DNA of 37,608 bases from Prevotella sp. (GTDB lineage Bacteria > Bacteroidota > Bacteroidia > Bacteroidales > Bacteroidaceae). The notes under the pieces were generated by a model. The model did not search any database. It worked only from the letters and a program-made list of their open reading frames with translations, and had not been told where the DNA came from. This document shows, one piece after another, positions 23,303-30,192 of the stretch (position 1 is its first letter; each line of letters opens with the position of its first letter). The stretch is taken from contig JAEEPF010000015.1 of assembly GCA_016284635.1 (NCBI GenBank), positions 1 to 37,608 of the forward strand. Direction: 5' to 3'. The position numbers and the translations under genes are program-made.

Positions 23303-25072
23303 TTAGACACCGTAAATGAGACTGATGATGATAATGGCAGTAGTCAAATAGGTCAGTTTCACCGGGAGGCCGATGCGCAGGTAATCCGTTGCGCGGTAAC
23401 CTCCCGGGCCATACACCAGCAGATTGAGCGGTGTGCTGATAGGAGTCAGGAAGGCAGCATTCACCGCCAGCAAAAGAGCGATGGCAAACGGAAGAGGGTT
23501 GCACCCGATCTCCACTGTGGCATCATAGACGATGGGAAACATCAAAGAGATAGCGGCCGAATTGGACACGAACTCAGTAACGACCGCTGCCATCAGACAA
23601 AGCACGATCATCACCAAGAGGGGATGACTGCCGCAAAGATCAAAGACACCCGCCGCCATCTGACCGGCCAAGCCTGTCTTCTGGAGGGCCGTACCCATGG
23701 CAAGGCCTCCTCCCAGCGATATCAGGATGTTCCAATTGATGGCGTTCATGGCCTGCGATGGTGAGCAGCAGCCAAACACCAGCATCGCGCCGGCGGCGAT
23801 GAAAGCACTCTGCAGCAGCGACAAGACGCCAGTGGTAGCCAGCAACACCATACCGATCATAATGGCCGTCGAGACGAGCGGTTTCAGACCTGTCACGGGA
23901 ATCTCGGGAGAATCAAAGAACTGCAACTGTGACTTCAGTGCATCTGTATTGATCTTCTTGCGAGGCTGATGGGCGAAGAGCAGCAAGTCGCCGGCATGCA
24001 GGACAATCTCGCGTGGCGACTGGCAGATGCGCTCACCCTTACGCGATACGGCCACCAGCGTCATGCCGTGATCCTGCTCGAAACTGGTTTCACACAGACG
24101 CTTTTCTATCAGGCTGCTGCCGAAACAGATGTATGCTGTCCGGAGACACCGTTTAGCACTTGTTCCATAGACGCTGAACACGGAATGGTCGGGACTGACG
24201 AATCCCATCTCCTTAGCCAGTTCCAGCAAATCATCTATCCGGCCCGAAAAGATCAGCCGGTCACCGCCTAACAGGGGCTCGTCGTCGCGCACTGGCAATA
24301 CCTGCCGCTCGTCGTCGAAGTGAATCACTTCCACGAGGCTACCGGCATGCACACGGTTCAGGCCCAGTTCACCGATGGTTTCGCCAATGTGGCGATTGTT
24401 CGAAGTGACCAGCATTTCCAGAGTGTAGTCGCCGGTATTGTCAAAAGCAGACTCCGGGGTGCTGATGTCCGGCAACAGTCTGCGAAAGACGATGAGTACC
24501 AACGTGGCAGCCACAAAACAGACCACAGCGGGAAGCGTCGATGCAAAAATGCTCAAAGACTGACCTGTTTGTTGCTCGTACATGCCGCAGAGCAACAAGG
24601 CCGTCGGTGTGGCGATAGCGGCCACAGGTCCACCCATCCCGCCAGCATAACTCAAGGGAATGAGAAGCTTGGAGGACCGGATGCCCAACTTCCTTGACCA
24701 AAGCTTGACGACACCTACACAAAGGGCAACGACGGAAGTATTGTTCACAAAGGTACTCAACAGGGCCACAGGCACCATCAGGTGCAGCAGGGGTCGGACC
24801 TCTCCCCTTGGCTGACCGAACACGTGTTTCGTCATCCACAGAAGTACCCCTGTGTAAGAGAGCCCTGCGACAATGACGAACATAACCCCCACGATCAACA
24901 CCGACGAGTTGACGAATCCGGAAAAGGCCTCGGTAGTGTCCAGCACCCCCGTCACGAACAAAATGCCGACGGCACCCAGAAAGACCACGTCGGTCCTGAT
25001 CCGAGTGAACAGGAGCGCAGCCATCAACGCTACGATCGTCACAAGAGTGATCCAGGCATCAAGGTCAATCAT
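23303..25072 (-). CDS. SLC13-family anion/sodium symporter with RCK_C domains
   Basis: The start is set at ATG 25072 (589 aa), because the longer frame would need a TTG. The protein is an inner-membrane transporter of the DASS/SLC13 type with two membrane halves. The first half includes VALLSTFVNNTSVVALCVGVV and the second NWNILISLGGGLAMGTALQKTG and FVSNSAAISLMFPI, both typical. Between them lie two soluble TrkA-C (RCK_C) domains: one around HIGETIGELGLNRVHAGSLVEVI, the other around CETSFEQDHGMTLVAVSRKG. Related proteins move sulfate, dicarboxylates or other anions; the substrate cannot be read from sequence. It stands alone, 77 bp upstream (on the minus strand, downstream) of an unrelated beta-barrel gene. 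Confidence 0.9.
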   Translation of the reverse strand: MIDLDAWITLVTIVALMAALLFTRIRTDVVFLGAVGILFVTGVLDTTEAFSGFVNSSVLIVGVMFVIVAGLSYTGVLLWMTKHVFGQPRGEVRPLLHLMVPVALLSTFVNNTSVVALCVGVVKLWSRKLGIRSSKLLIPLSYAGGMGGPVAAIATPTALLLCGMYEQQTGQSLSIFASTLPAVVCFVAATLVLIVFRRLLPDISTPESAFDNTGDYTLEMLVTSNNRHIGETIGELGLNRVHAGSLVEVIHFDDERQVLPVRDDEPLLGGDRLIFSGRIDDLLELAKEMGFVSPDHSVFSVYGTSAKRCLRTAYICFGSSLIEKRLCETSFEQDHGMTLVAVSRKGERICQSPREIVLHAGDLLLFAHQPRKKINTDALKSQLQFFDSPEIPVTGLKPLVSTAIMIGMVLLATTGVLSLLQSAFIAAGAMLVFGCCSPSQAMNAINWNILISLGGGLAMGTALQKTGLAGQMAAGVFDLCGSHPLLVMIVLCLMAAVVTEFVSNSAAISLMFPIVYDATVEIGCNPLPFAIALLLAVNAAFLTPISTPLNLLVYGPGGYRATDYLRIGLPVKLTYLTTAIIIISLIYGV

Positions 25073-25149
25073 GCTTATGATATTGAACAATGGAGAAAGA
25101 AACAAACACCTCTTTCTTCTTAGCCATATCGTTATTCCATCGATTGCTG

Positions 25150-25746
25150 TCAGAATTTATAACCGAGGGTGACGACGAAGACCTGATTGCGGACGGTCTC
25201 ATCGACACCTTTGATCAGCTTGAGGACGCTCCAGTTGTAACGGGCATCGAGGGTGACGCCGCAGTACTCGTAGGACAGTCCGACCGGGAAGGCGAGGTCG
25301 AAGGTGCTCATTTTGACATCTTCGCCAGGATAGAGCGTGGCGAGGAATTTGTCGAAGTCGACTTTCGTGCCGTCTTCATTCACGTTGGCCTTCACCCTGA
25401 ATCCGGGCTGGATGCCGGCCTTCACGGCCAGACCTGTCAGCACGTAGTAGTTCAGCGTGACAGGCAACTGACCGTAGTAGATGTTCATCGTGACGTCGTC
25501 ATTCAACTTGGCGCCCTGATCGGTGAAGAGGACACCTGCTGCCACACTGAACTCGTCGGTGAAGAAATGTTCGAACTCCACGCCGTAGGTCACGTTGACC
25601 TTCGACTTTGCGCCGTCGGTATTGGTCAGATTACTCATCGTGATACCGATACGGGGCTGGATGGTGAGGTCGCCCTCCTCGTGCTGGGCACTCACACGTT
25701 GTGTAACCATCAAGGCGGCTACTGCCATTACAAAAATCTTTTTCAT
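25150..25746 (-). CDS. Outer-membrane beta-barrel protein (porin-like, OmpX/OMP_b-brl type)
   Basis: A 198-aa protein starting at ATG 25746, which gives a clean signal peptide (MKKIFVMAVAALMVTQRVSAQ). The mature part has alternating strands such as GDLTIQPRIGITMSNLTN, VTYGVEFEHFFTDEFSVAAGVLF and LPVTLNYYVLTGLAVKAGIQPGF, and ends in an aromatic residue (VVTLGYKF), as expected for an outer-membrane barrel. It fits the common Bacteroidetes porin-family/OMP_b-brl_2 group of eight or so strands. Function unknown. It has its own promoter, placed within and behind the terminator of the amidase cassette. Confidence 0.85.
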   Translation of the reverse strand: MKKIFVMAVAALMVTQRVSAQHEEGDLTIQPRIGITMSNLTNTDGAKSKVNVTYGVEFEHFFTDEFSVAAGVLFTDQGAKLNDDVTMNIYYGQLPVTLNYYVLTGLAVKAGIQPGFRVKANVNEDGTKVDFDKFLATLYPGEDVKMSTFDLAFPVGLSYEYCGVTLDARYNWSVLKLIKGVDETVRNQVFVVTLGYKF

Positions 25747-25771
25747 TGCACACTTAAATCTTATTTGGGGA

Positions 25772-25803
25772 CAAAGATAAACAAAAAAATCGGACCGACC
25801 AAA
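25772..25803 (-). promoter_or_regulatory. Predicted promoter of the outer-membrane protein gene
   Basis: On the minus strand TTTG (complement of 25800-25803), a 20-nt spacer and TATCTTTG (complement of 25772-25779) match the Bacteroidetes promoter form, 26 bp before the ATG. The -33 box lies in the loop of the upstream terminator hairpin. Confidence 0.7.
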
Positions 25804-25820
25804 CATCAGCCCGATTTTTT
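25784..25820 (-). terminator. Rho-independent terminator of the amidase cassette
   Basis: AAAAAATCGG (25784-25793) and CCGATTTTTT (25811-25820) form a 10-bp stem with a 17-nt loop. On the minus strand it ends in seven T residues, 38 bp after the amidase stop codon. It overlaps the promoter of the next gene. Confidence 0.8.
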
Positions 25821-25830
25821 CACTTCATCT

Positions 25831-25855
25831 CACAATAGGGACTGTCCCTTTTGTG
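25831..25855. repeat. 25-nt near-perfect palindrome, REP-like
   Basis: CACAA, T, AGGGAC, T, GTCCCT, T, TTGTG: an 11-bp paired palindrome interrupted only by a T-T mismatch and the central base. It lies 3 bp beyond the amidase stop. GGGACAGTCCC-type palindromes are dispersed in many bacterial genomes as REP-like sequences. Confidence 0.7.
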
Positions 25856-25857
25856 CG

Positions 25858-26280
25858 TTACGGCTGCAGGTCGGCGTACTCGCGAGCGACGTTCTCGATA
25901 CACGGACAGTCCTTCTGTGGATTCAGGTCGTGGTGTCCCACGATCAATGCACGCGGATAGCGGCGGTGAAGGTCTTCCAATAGTCGCCGGAGTGACGCTT
26001 TCTGCGCCTCAGTTCTGGTATCGGCGGGTTGTCCCCTGATGTCCAGCCCACCCTCATAGCAGACGCCTATCGAGTGGGCATTGTGGTTCACGCAGTGAGC
26101 ACCGATCATCCATTCCGGTCTTCCTGGCTCGATCTCGCCATCCCGACGCACTACATAATGGTACCCGATGCCGAGCTTCCAGCCCCGCTCTCTATGCCAC
26201 GTATCTATCTGCGCCGCCGAGCTCGTCTGCCCCGGCCTCACCGCCGAACAATGAATGACAATTAATGTGATGACTCTCAT
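25858..26280 (-). CDS. N-acetylmuramoyl-L-alanine amidase, T7-lysozyme type
   Basis: Start at ATG 26280 gives 140 aa, about the size of T7 lysozyme. The amidase_2/PGRP zinc and catalytic residues are visible: His10 in IVIHCSA, Tyr40 in GIGYHYVV, His116/His117 in IVGHHDLNP, and Lys123 and Cys125 in QKDCPC. It should cut the lactoyl-alanine bond of peptidoglycan. There is no signal peptide, so export would need another route, as for phage endolysins. It is the last gene of the HU/smalltalk cassette and follows a long structured gap after the smalltalk gene. In Bacteroidales this gene order recurs. Whether it acts in lysis or in cell-wall turnover is open. Confidence 0.93.
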   Translation of the reverse strand: MRVITLIVIHCSAVRPGQTSSAAQIDTWHRERGWKLGIGYHYVVRRDGEIEPGRPEWMIGAHCVNHNAHSIGVCYEGGLDIRGQPADTRTEAQKASLRRLLEDLHRRYPRALIVGHHDLNPQKDCPCIENVAREYADLQP

Positions 26281-26302
26281 TTTACGACAAGTTTTTTCTT
26301 TT

Positions 26303-26429
26303 AACGACAACTATGACAACAAGGACAACATTCTGCCTACGACGGCAACTGCCGTCTGCGGGGTCCAAGTTCCTGCCTGTAAACGACCAGAGGTCGAAAA
26401 AAGTTGTCTAAGTTGTCAATGTTGTCGTT
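26303..26429. other. Large imperfect inverted repeat of triplet-spaced GACAAC motifs
   Basis: The 27-nt block at 26303-26329 reads AACGACAAC, then GACAAC twice, each after three variable bases. The block at 26403-26429 is its inverted copy with different spacer triplets (21 of 27 positions agree). Between them are two smaller hairpins: GACGGC/GCCGTC (26341-26356) and CGACC/GGTCG (26384-26396). The whole gap between smalltalk and amidase genes can fold into one branched structure. The same 27-nt pattern occurs at 29487-29513. Confidence 0.75.
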
Positions 26430-26437
26430 AATTTGAA

Positions 26438-26539
26438 TTATTCCATGCAGCTCTGCACGAAGAAGGTTGATACTACCAGTGACCCTACGGCCACAATGAA
26501 CTTCAGGATGTTCCCGATTGTGATCTTGTTAATCTTCAT
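26438..26539 (-). CDS. Smalltalk protein (33 aa)
   Basis: A tiny gene between the HU-like and amidase genes. The product begins MKINKITIGNILKFIVAVGS, continues with a hydrophobic stretch (LVVSTFFV) and ends QSCME. Small proteins with a basic start, one hydrophobic segment and a near-terminal Cys at exactly this position in the gene order are known in Bacteroidales as smalltalk proteins. Function unknown. An ATG one codon upstream (26542) is an equally good start. It starts 15 bp after the HU-like stop codon, so the two are probably translated together. A membrane location is likely; a holin-like part in lysis is only a hypothesis. Confidence 0.85.
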   Translation of the reverse strand: MKINKITIGNILKFIVAVGSLVVSTFFVQSCME

Positions 26540-26554
26540 CATTGTTATCAAGTT

Positions 26555-27397
26555 TTAGTTCTGGTCCATTTCGTCACCGCCTTCACCCTTGGTGAACAGC
26601 TTGCTAGCAACCTCACTCGATTCACCGTCCTTGATGGCGATCGCCTTCACGGTCGTGGTGTCACTCAGGGTGAATGCCTCACTGTAGAGTGTGCTCTCAG
26701 CCGTAGGCGTGTTGCCGTCGGTGGTGTAGTGGATCTCAGCGCCAGCAGGGCCGCTGATGCTCACCGAGGTAGTCTCAGCAAACGGAGTCGTACCGCTGAT
26801 GGTGGGGGCTGCCAGGGTTGAAGCCTGCGAGCCGCCGGACTGGGTGCCACTGTTCTGGGAAGCACTGTTGCCGCCATTCTGAGAATCACCGTTCTGTGTG
26901 CCACTGTTGCCGCCGGACTGAGAATCGCCGGACTCTGTCTCGGGCTTCAGCGAGGTGTCGTAGGTTTCCTCGAAGACGACGTCCTTCACGAGCGTCTTGA
27001 CGACGACGAACTTCTGCTTCACCTTGCCGTCCTTCTTCTCCTGGCCGACGACCACACGCTCGGTCTCGGGCTGGAACAGCACGCGGCGCGTGGTGATGTT
27101 CTGCGCACCGCAGTCTTCCTTCTTGTTCGTGCCGATGCTGGAGAAGCCAACCTTGAAGATCCCGATGCCGTCGAGCTTCACCTTCTGGCCCAACTCGAAG
27201 AAGTGCTTCAGGGCACCGCCCAGCTCGTCAAGCACCGCCTTGATGTCGGACTTCTTAACTGATGCCTGTGTCTGGATGAACTCGGCCAGTTCCTCGGTAG
27301 TAATGAAATGCTGGTCGTAGACCGCTGTGGCAAACCACTTGCCGAACGCCGCTGAATCGTCGTTCTGATTCTGCAATTTCTTGAATTTCTGACTCAT
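26555..27397 (-). CDS. HU-like DNA-binding protein with chitobiase C-terminal-like domain
   Basis: A 280-aa protein. Residues 1 to about 125 are a Bacteroidetes-type HU/IHF-like domain (TTEELAEFIQTQASVKKSDIKAVLDELGGALKHF-type helices, then KVKLDGIGIFKVGFSS and the TTRRVLFQPE strand). Residues about 155-190 are a linker made of Ser, Gly, Asn, Gln and Asp with repeated SGTQN/GDSQ-like units. Residues about 195-275 resemble the CHB_HEX_C domain (APTISGTTPF, IHYTTDGNTPTAESTLY, TTTVKAIAIKDGESSEV), normally seen in extracellular enzymes. No signal peptide is present, so it should be cytoplasmic and bind DNA. It leads the HU-smalltalk-amidase gene set. This layout recurs in Bacteroidales; its target is unknown. 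Confidence 0.88.
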   Translation of the reverse strand: MSQKFKKLQNQNDDSAAFGKWFATAVYDQHFITTEELAEFIQTQASVKKSDIKAVLDELGGALKHFFELGQKVKLDGIGIFKVGFSSIGTNKKEDCGAQNITTRRVLFQPETERVVVGQEKKDGKVKQKFVVVKTLVKDVVFEETYDTSLKPETESGDSQSGGNSGTQNGDSQNGGNSASQNSGTQSGGSQASTLAAPTISGTTPFAETTSVSISGPAGAEIHYTTDGNTPTAESTLYSEAFTLSDTTTVKAIAIKDGESSEVASKLFTKGEGGDEMDQN

Positions 27398-27454
27398 AAC
27401 TTTAAATCTTTAAATGTTTAACTTTTATGTTGATTGAGGCCCTCTAATCACCTA

Positions 27455-27462
27455 CAAAGTTA
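27455..27462 (-). promoter_or_regulatory. Predicted -7 box for the HU/smalltalk/amidase genes
   Basis: TAACTTTG on the minus strand fits TAnnTTTG, 57 bp before the HU-like ATG. A clear -33 motif at the ideal distance is not seen. The 154-bp gap between the DUF4248 and HU-like genes holds nothing else notable. Confidence 0.5.
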
Positions 27463-27551
27463 CAACATTTCAAAGATCAAAAAGTTGGCAGTAGTGGGCA
27501 CTGGTCGCCAATAGTGGCTGAAAAATAAAAAAATCTATTTCTTTTTTATTT

Positions 27552-27782
27552 TTATGGCTCTCCGAGGAATTCCACGATCAGTTTGACCTGTTCCCTGGGG
27601 AAATCGTCGGCATTGACGTTGTAGGAAGGAAGCTTCTCAAGCGCCTCCTTAAGTTCCCAACAGTAGTTAATGTCACGCCTCAACAGTTCCACTGCCGACT
27701 TATCCTTCGGTGTGTTCGGCCGATACAGCCGGGCCAACTCCTTCTTCGTATATCGTCTTATTTCAAACTCTGATGTAATCAT
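27552..27782 (-). CDS. DUF4248-family protein
   Basis: A 76-aa soluble protein matching DUF4248 in length and pattern: an N-terminal FEIRRYTKKELARLYRP segment, then helices around AVELLRRDINYCWELKEAL and an end REQVKLIVEFLGEP. The start resembles a helix-turn-helix, as in small phage or mobile-element regulators, but the family has no established function. In Bacteroidales it recurs between VapE-like and HU-like genes, as here. Upstream are heptamer tandem repeats and a large inverted repeat, with no clear promoter box. Confidence 0.85.
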   Translation of the reverse strand: MITSEFEIRRYTKKELARLYRPNTPKDKSAVELLRRDINYCWELKEALEKLPSYNVNADDFPREQVKLIVEFLGEP

Positions 27783-27786
27783 CTGT

Positions 27787-27821
27787 GAACTATGAATTAT
27801 GAATTATGAACTATGAATTAT
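27787..27821. repeat. Heptamer tandem repeat (GAAYTAT x5)
   Basis: Five consecutive heptamers, GAACTAT, GAATTAT, GAATTAT, GAACTAT and GAATTAT, start 5 bp upstream of the DUF4248 start codon. A degenerate copy follows near 27848. Change in copy number would move the upstream region relative to the gene. Confidence 0.85.
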
Positions 27822-27889
27822 GCATTTATGCTTGAGCTTTGCGAAAAACTATGAACTAAACCCTGCTTTCTAACGTTTGTTCTGATACC

Positions 27890-27995
27890 TTCCACGAGGG
27901 ATACAAGCGCCAAGTCACGCTGTTGCTGATACCTTCTATATACTGATACTCCCTATCTCCATCACTCAGACTTGGCTTTTCTCTCCTCCGTGGAA
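27890..27995. other. Imperfect 27-bp inverted repeat spanning 106 bp, possible structured RNA
   Basis: Arms 27890-27916 and 27969-27995 agree at 21 of 27 positions, with perfect ends TTCCACG/CGTGGAA and GCCAAGTC/GACTTGGC. The loop contains the repeated phrase CTGATACC seen also just outside the arm. It lies in the 318-bp gap between the VapE-like and DUF4248 genes. No coding frame of note is present. It may be a structured transcript element. Confidence 0.6.
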
Positions 27996-28061
27996 CCTAT
28001 TTCCATCACCCTTAACAGGCATCGTTGACACAATTGACACATTAATATGCACATTTTACGC

Positions 28062-28089
28062 GCGTACCGTATAGGCGTGCGCGGTACGC
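28062..28089 (-). terminator. Hairpin just after the VapE-like gene
   Basis: GCGTACCG (28062-28069) and CGGTACGC (28082-28089) form a perfect 8-bp GC-rich stem with a 12-nt loop, 11 bp past the stop codon of the VapE-like gene. No T-tract follows; termination is likely but incomplete. Confidence 0.5.
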
Positions 28090-28100
28090 ACGAGGAAGTC

Positions 28101-29504
28101 TCAGAATAATGCGTCAAATGTGTCACAGATCTCCTCCATCGTCACCGTCGCCGCCTCCGACTCAGGCCTGGCATCGTAGGCCAGCATCGACTTGTTGGCC
28201 TTCACCTCCTCGGGACTGTAGGCCACGACGTTATAGCCCCGCTTCCCGTGGGAGCGCACGCCGACATAGCCCAGCGCGGTCATCGCCCGGCCCAGCTTAT
28301 TGGATGAGAGCCGCTGCGTCAGGGCACCGCCGATATGCATCAGGATCTCGGCAGTACTGACGAACTCACTGGGCGCACCCGGCTTCGGCAGGTGATAGTA
28401 CGTGCTGATCAGCTCACGCTCGGGCTTCGGCACCTCGAAGCGTTCGTTGTGCCGTGCCATGAGCTGCGTCTCCCGCTCGTTGAACCAGTAGCGGAAACCC
28501 TGCCGGTAGAGGGTATACGCCTGCGCGAAGACGGCATCGTGATCGAACGGGTGGTCTCGCGGCGAGAGGATCGACTCCACCTCGAACGGCAGCCACCGGC
28601 GCGTGCCCGTGTCGTCGTCGATGAACTGGACGTTGTTGCCCGTGCCGCAGTAGGAGGCGATGTGGTTGCGGCGCTCGGCATAGTGGGCGTAGGGACGCCG
28701 CTCGTCTGTGACGGTCGTGGTGACCGCCCATTTCAGCCGATTCATCTCCGAGGGCTTCATCGTGTCGAGCTCCTCGCAGCATATCAGACCGTACATCGAG
28801 AGCTTCAGCACCTCGTCCTTCGTCATGTTGCCGAAGCTGGTGTTCGAATGGAAGAACATCTTCAGTACCGGGGGCAGGAGCGCATTGAACCAGGTCGTCT
28901 TGTAGATTCCCTGGCGTCCCACGAAAACCAGGATCTCCTGGTTCACCACCTCGTCGTCGAGCCAACCGGCGATCATCGCCACGAGCCACTTGCGCAGGCA
29001 GGCATAGAACAGCAGTTGCTCCTCTGCCCCACCCTTCACCATCACCGTCGACGAGAGGTCCATGATGGGGTTCGTATTTCCGTCCCACGGCGACAGGCCG
29101 TCGAGGTAGCGTCGGAAGGGGTCGAAGAGCGCCACGTAGTCGGAGTTGATTACCCGCCAGAAGTCCTTGTCGCGCACCTCCTTCGCGAACGACAGCAGGT
29201 TCTGCATCGTGTTCACCAGACGGTCGTTGACGGTCTGCCAGTCCGTCGCCGACCGCCATTCGTCGAGCGGCGTCGCTCCCGTGATGTACTTCATGCCATG
29301 ACTGTCAAACTCATCCTTCGCCGGCACCCGGAACTCGGGCTGCCCCGTGACCGTGTTGTGCCGCAACAGCACATGCTCACTCAGGAACTTCTGGATATCC
29401 TCCGTCGAGGCGTGCGTCTCCCGCCAGTTTGGCTTATGCACATTCTCTCCCCCACCCTCTTCGGCAGCCTTCTTTCGTTTCTTCTTGTTGTCTTTGTTGT
29501 CCAT
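28101..29504 (-). CDS. VapE-like (virulence-associated E) P-loop protein
   Basis: The start at ATG 29504 gives 467 aa (MDNKDNKKKRKK); a longer frame would run into the promoter. The VapE/VirE family of phage- and island-linked P-loop NTPases is recognised by FDPFRRYLDGLSPWDG, the Walker A region VFVGRQGIYKTTWFNALLPP, an acidic Walker B-like LICCEELDTM, ERRPYAHYAERRNHIASYCGTGN and the TGTRRWLPFEV strand. In Walker A, Tyr stands where many P-loops have Gly before Lys. The C-terminal 130 residues look like a DNA-binding winged helix. There is no N-terminal primase domain; the protein starts with a basic low-complexity segment. Role probably in replication or control of a mobile element or its derivative. 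The start codon sits inside a GACAAC repeat motif. Confidence 0.88.
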   Translation of the reverse strand: MDNKDNKKKRKKAAEEGGGENVHKPNWRETHASTEDIQKFLSEHVLLRHNTVTGQPEFRVPAKDEFDSHGMKYITGATPLDEWRSATDWQTVNDRLVNTMQNLLSFAKEVRDKDFWRVINSDYVALFDPFRRYLDGLSPWDGNTNPIMDLSSTVMVKGGAEEQLLFYACLRKWLVAMIAGWLDDEVVNQEILVFVGRQGIYKTTWFNALLPPVLKMFFHSNTSFGNMTKDEVLKLSMYGLICCEELDTMKPSEMNRLKWAVTTTVTDERRPYAHYAERRNHIASYCGTGNNVQFIDDDTGTRRWLPFEVESILSPRDHPFDHDAVFAQAYTLYRQGFRYWFNERETQLMARHNERFEVPKPERELISTYYHLPKPGAPSEFVSTAEILMHIGGALTQRLSSNKLGRAMTALGYVGVRSHGKRGYNVVAYSPEEVKANKSMLAYDARPESEAATVTMEEICDTFDALF

Positions 29505-29513
29505 GTTGTCGTT
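29487..29513 (-). repeat. Triplet-spaced GACAAC motif over the VapE start codon
   Basis: On the minus strand AACGACAAC, ATG, GACAAC, AAA, GACAAC: the same 27-nt pattern as the two inverted blocks at 26303-26329 and 26403-26429. One spacer triplet is the start codon itself, and the two hexamers after it encode Asp-Asn each time. Confidence 0.75.
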
Positions 29514-29525
29514 TATATCTCGCCG

Positions 29526-29533
29526 CAAAGATA
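29526..29533 (-). promoter_or_regulatory. Predicted -7 box for the VapE-like gene
   Basis: TATCTTTG on the minus strand fits TAnnTTTG, 21 bp upstream of the ATG at 29504. No -33 TTG is seen at the usual distance. A short CCATATA/TATATGG hairpin lies just upstream and could end the preceding transcript. Confidence 0.5.
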
Positions 29534-29602
29534 CGAAAAAGAAAAAACATTTACCCCCCATATACCAGGGATATATGGAGGGTATAACCTGTTTAGAATC
29601 GC

Positions 29603-30124
29603 TTATTTCAATATGGCTTTCAGTTTGTCCTGGAACACCAATGACTGTTTTTGATTGAGGGCATAATAAAAGTCTTTGTACATGTTCTTGCGGTTCCAAA
29701 GCGCTTCAAACACCTTCCACTTCTCTTTGATGCCCAGCCGCTCCGCCATGGCATCGGCCAACAGGGCTGACTGGGTACGGGAGAGCAATGGCTGGTAGTG
29801 CTCATCCACGTAGCCCGCCTGCTGCGCCTTCCGCCACAGCACCATCGCCTCGTCGGTACGCAGCACTTCAGGTAACTCCCCGCCCCTTGGGTGTTCCCCC
29901 TCGCCAGTTGGAGAGGGGGTTGGGGGTGAGGCTTTAATGTTTATTTGTTTATCCACATACTGGCCGCCTGGGGCATAGATGAACACGGGGCTGCCTTGGT
30001 GATCTTTGTCTTTCCGGTGCAGTTGCTCCAGAAGTTCATTCAACACCTTCAGGACATCGGCGGGCAGCATGTCGCCGAGTCCGCCCAGAAAGTCTGGGAC
30101 TTCTTCATTGTGATTCATATTCAT
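29603..30124 (-). CDS. Conserved Bacteroidales hypothetical protein upstream of VapE
   Basis: Start at ATG 30124 (173 aa); an ATG two codons on (30118) is equally possible. A longer frame would begin in AT-rich leader sequence. The N-terminal part (about 1-50) is acidic and helical, then YAPGGQYVDKQINI, and a conserved C-terminal domain (about 95-173): AMVLWRKAQQAGYVDEHYQP, SRTQSALLADAMAERLGIK, KWKVFEALWNRKNM and a LNQKQSLVFQDKL end. I recognise this C-terminal layout as a recurrent Bacteroidales protein but know no function. The linker (SPPTPSPTGEGEHPRGGELP) is encoded partly by a palindromic repeat element. It heads the VapE cassette, with a promoter and a long structured leader upstream. 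Confidence 0.75.
   Translation of the reverse strand: MNMNHNEEVPDFLGGLGDMLPADVLKVLNELLEQLHRKDKDHQGSPVFIYAPGGQYVDKQINIKASPPTPSPTGEGEHPRGGELPEVLRTDEAMVLWRKAQQAGYVDEHYQPLLSRTQSALLADAMAERLGIKEKWKVFEALWNRKNMYKDFYYALNQKQSLVFQDKLKAILK
29896..29932. repeat. GC-rich palindromic element, diverged copy 3, inside a gene
   Basis: A C-rich arm, CCAGTTGG centre and a G-rich arm resemble copies 1 and 2 at 3391 and 4127, but it is more diverged. It lies in frame in the 173-aa gene and encodes the Pro/Gly/Glu-rich linker between its N- and C-terminal parts, with no frameshift. Confidence 0.65.
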
Positions 30125-30192
30125 ACAAATAAAATATAGTAAATACTTCACCTTATAAAAAAGGATGCGGGGCAATAGCGGCAAGAACATCT

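Noticed and set aside
27787..27821. Heptamer array as a CRISPR
   Set aside because: Units are 7 bp, contiguous and without spacers, and no cas gene is present.
28335..29654. A 439-codon open frame on the plus strand
   Set aside because: It is antisense to the VapE-like gene, which has clear family motifs; the product is a Val/Arg/His-rich shadow translation.
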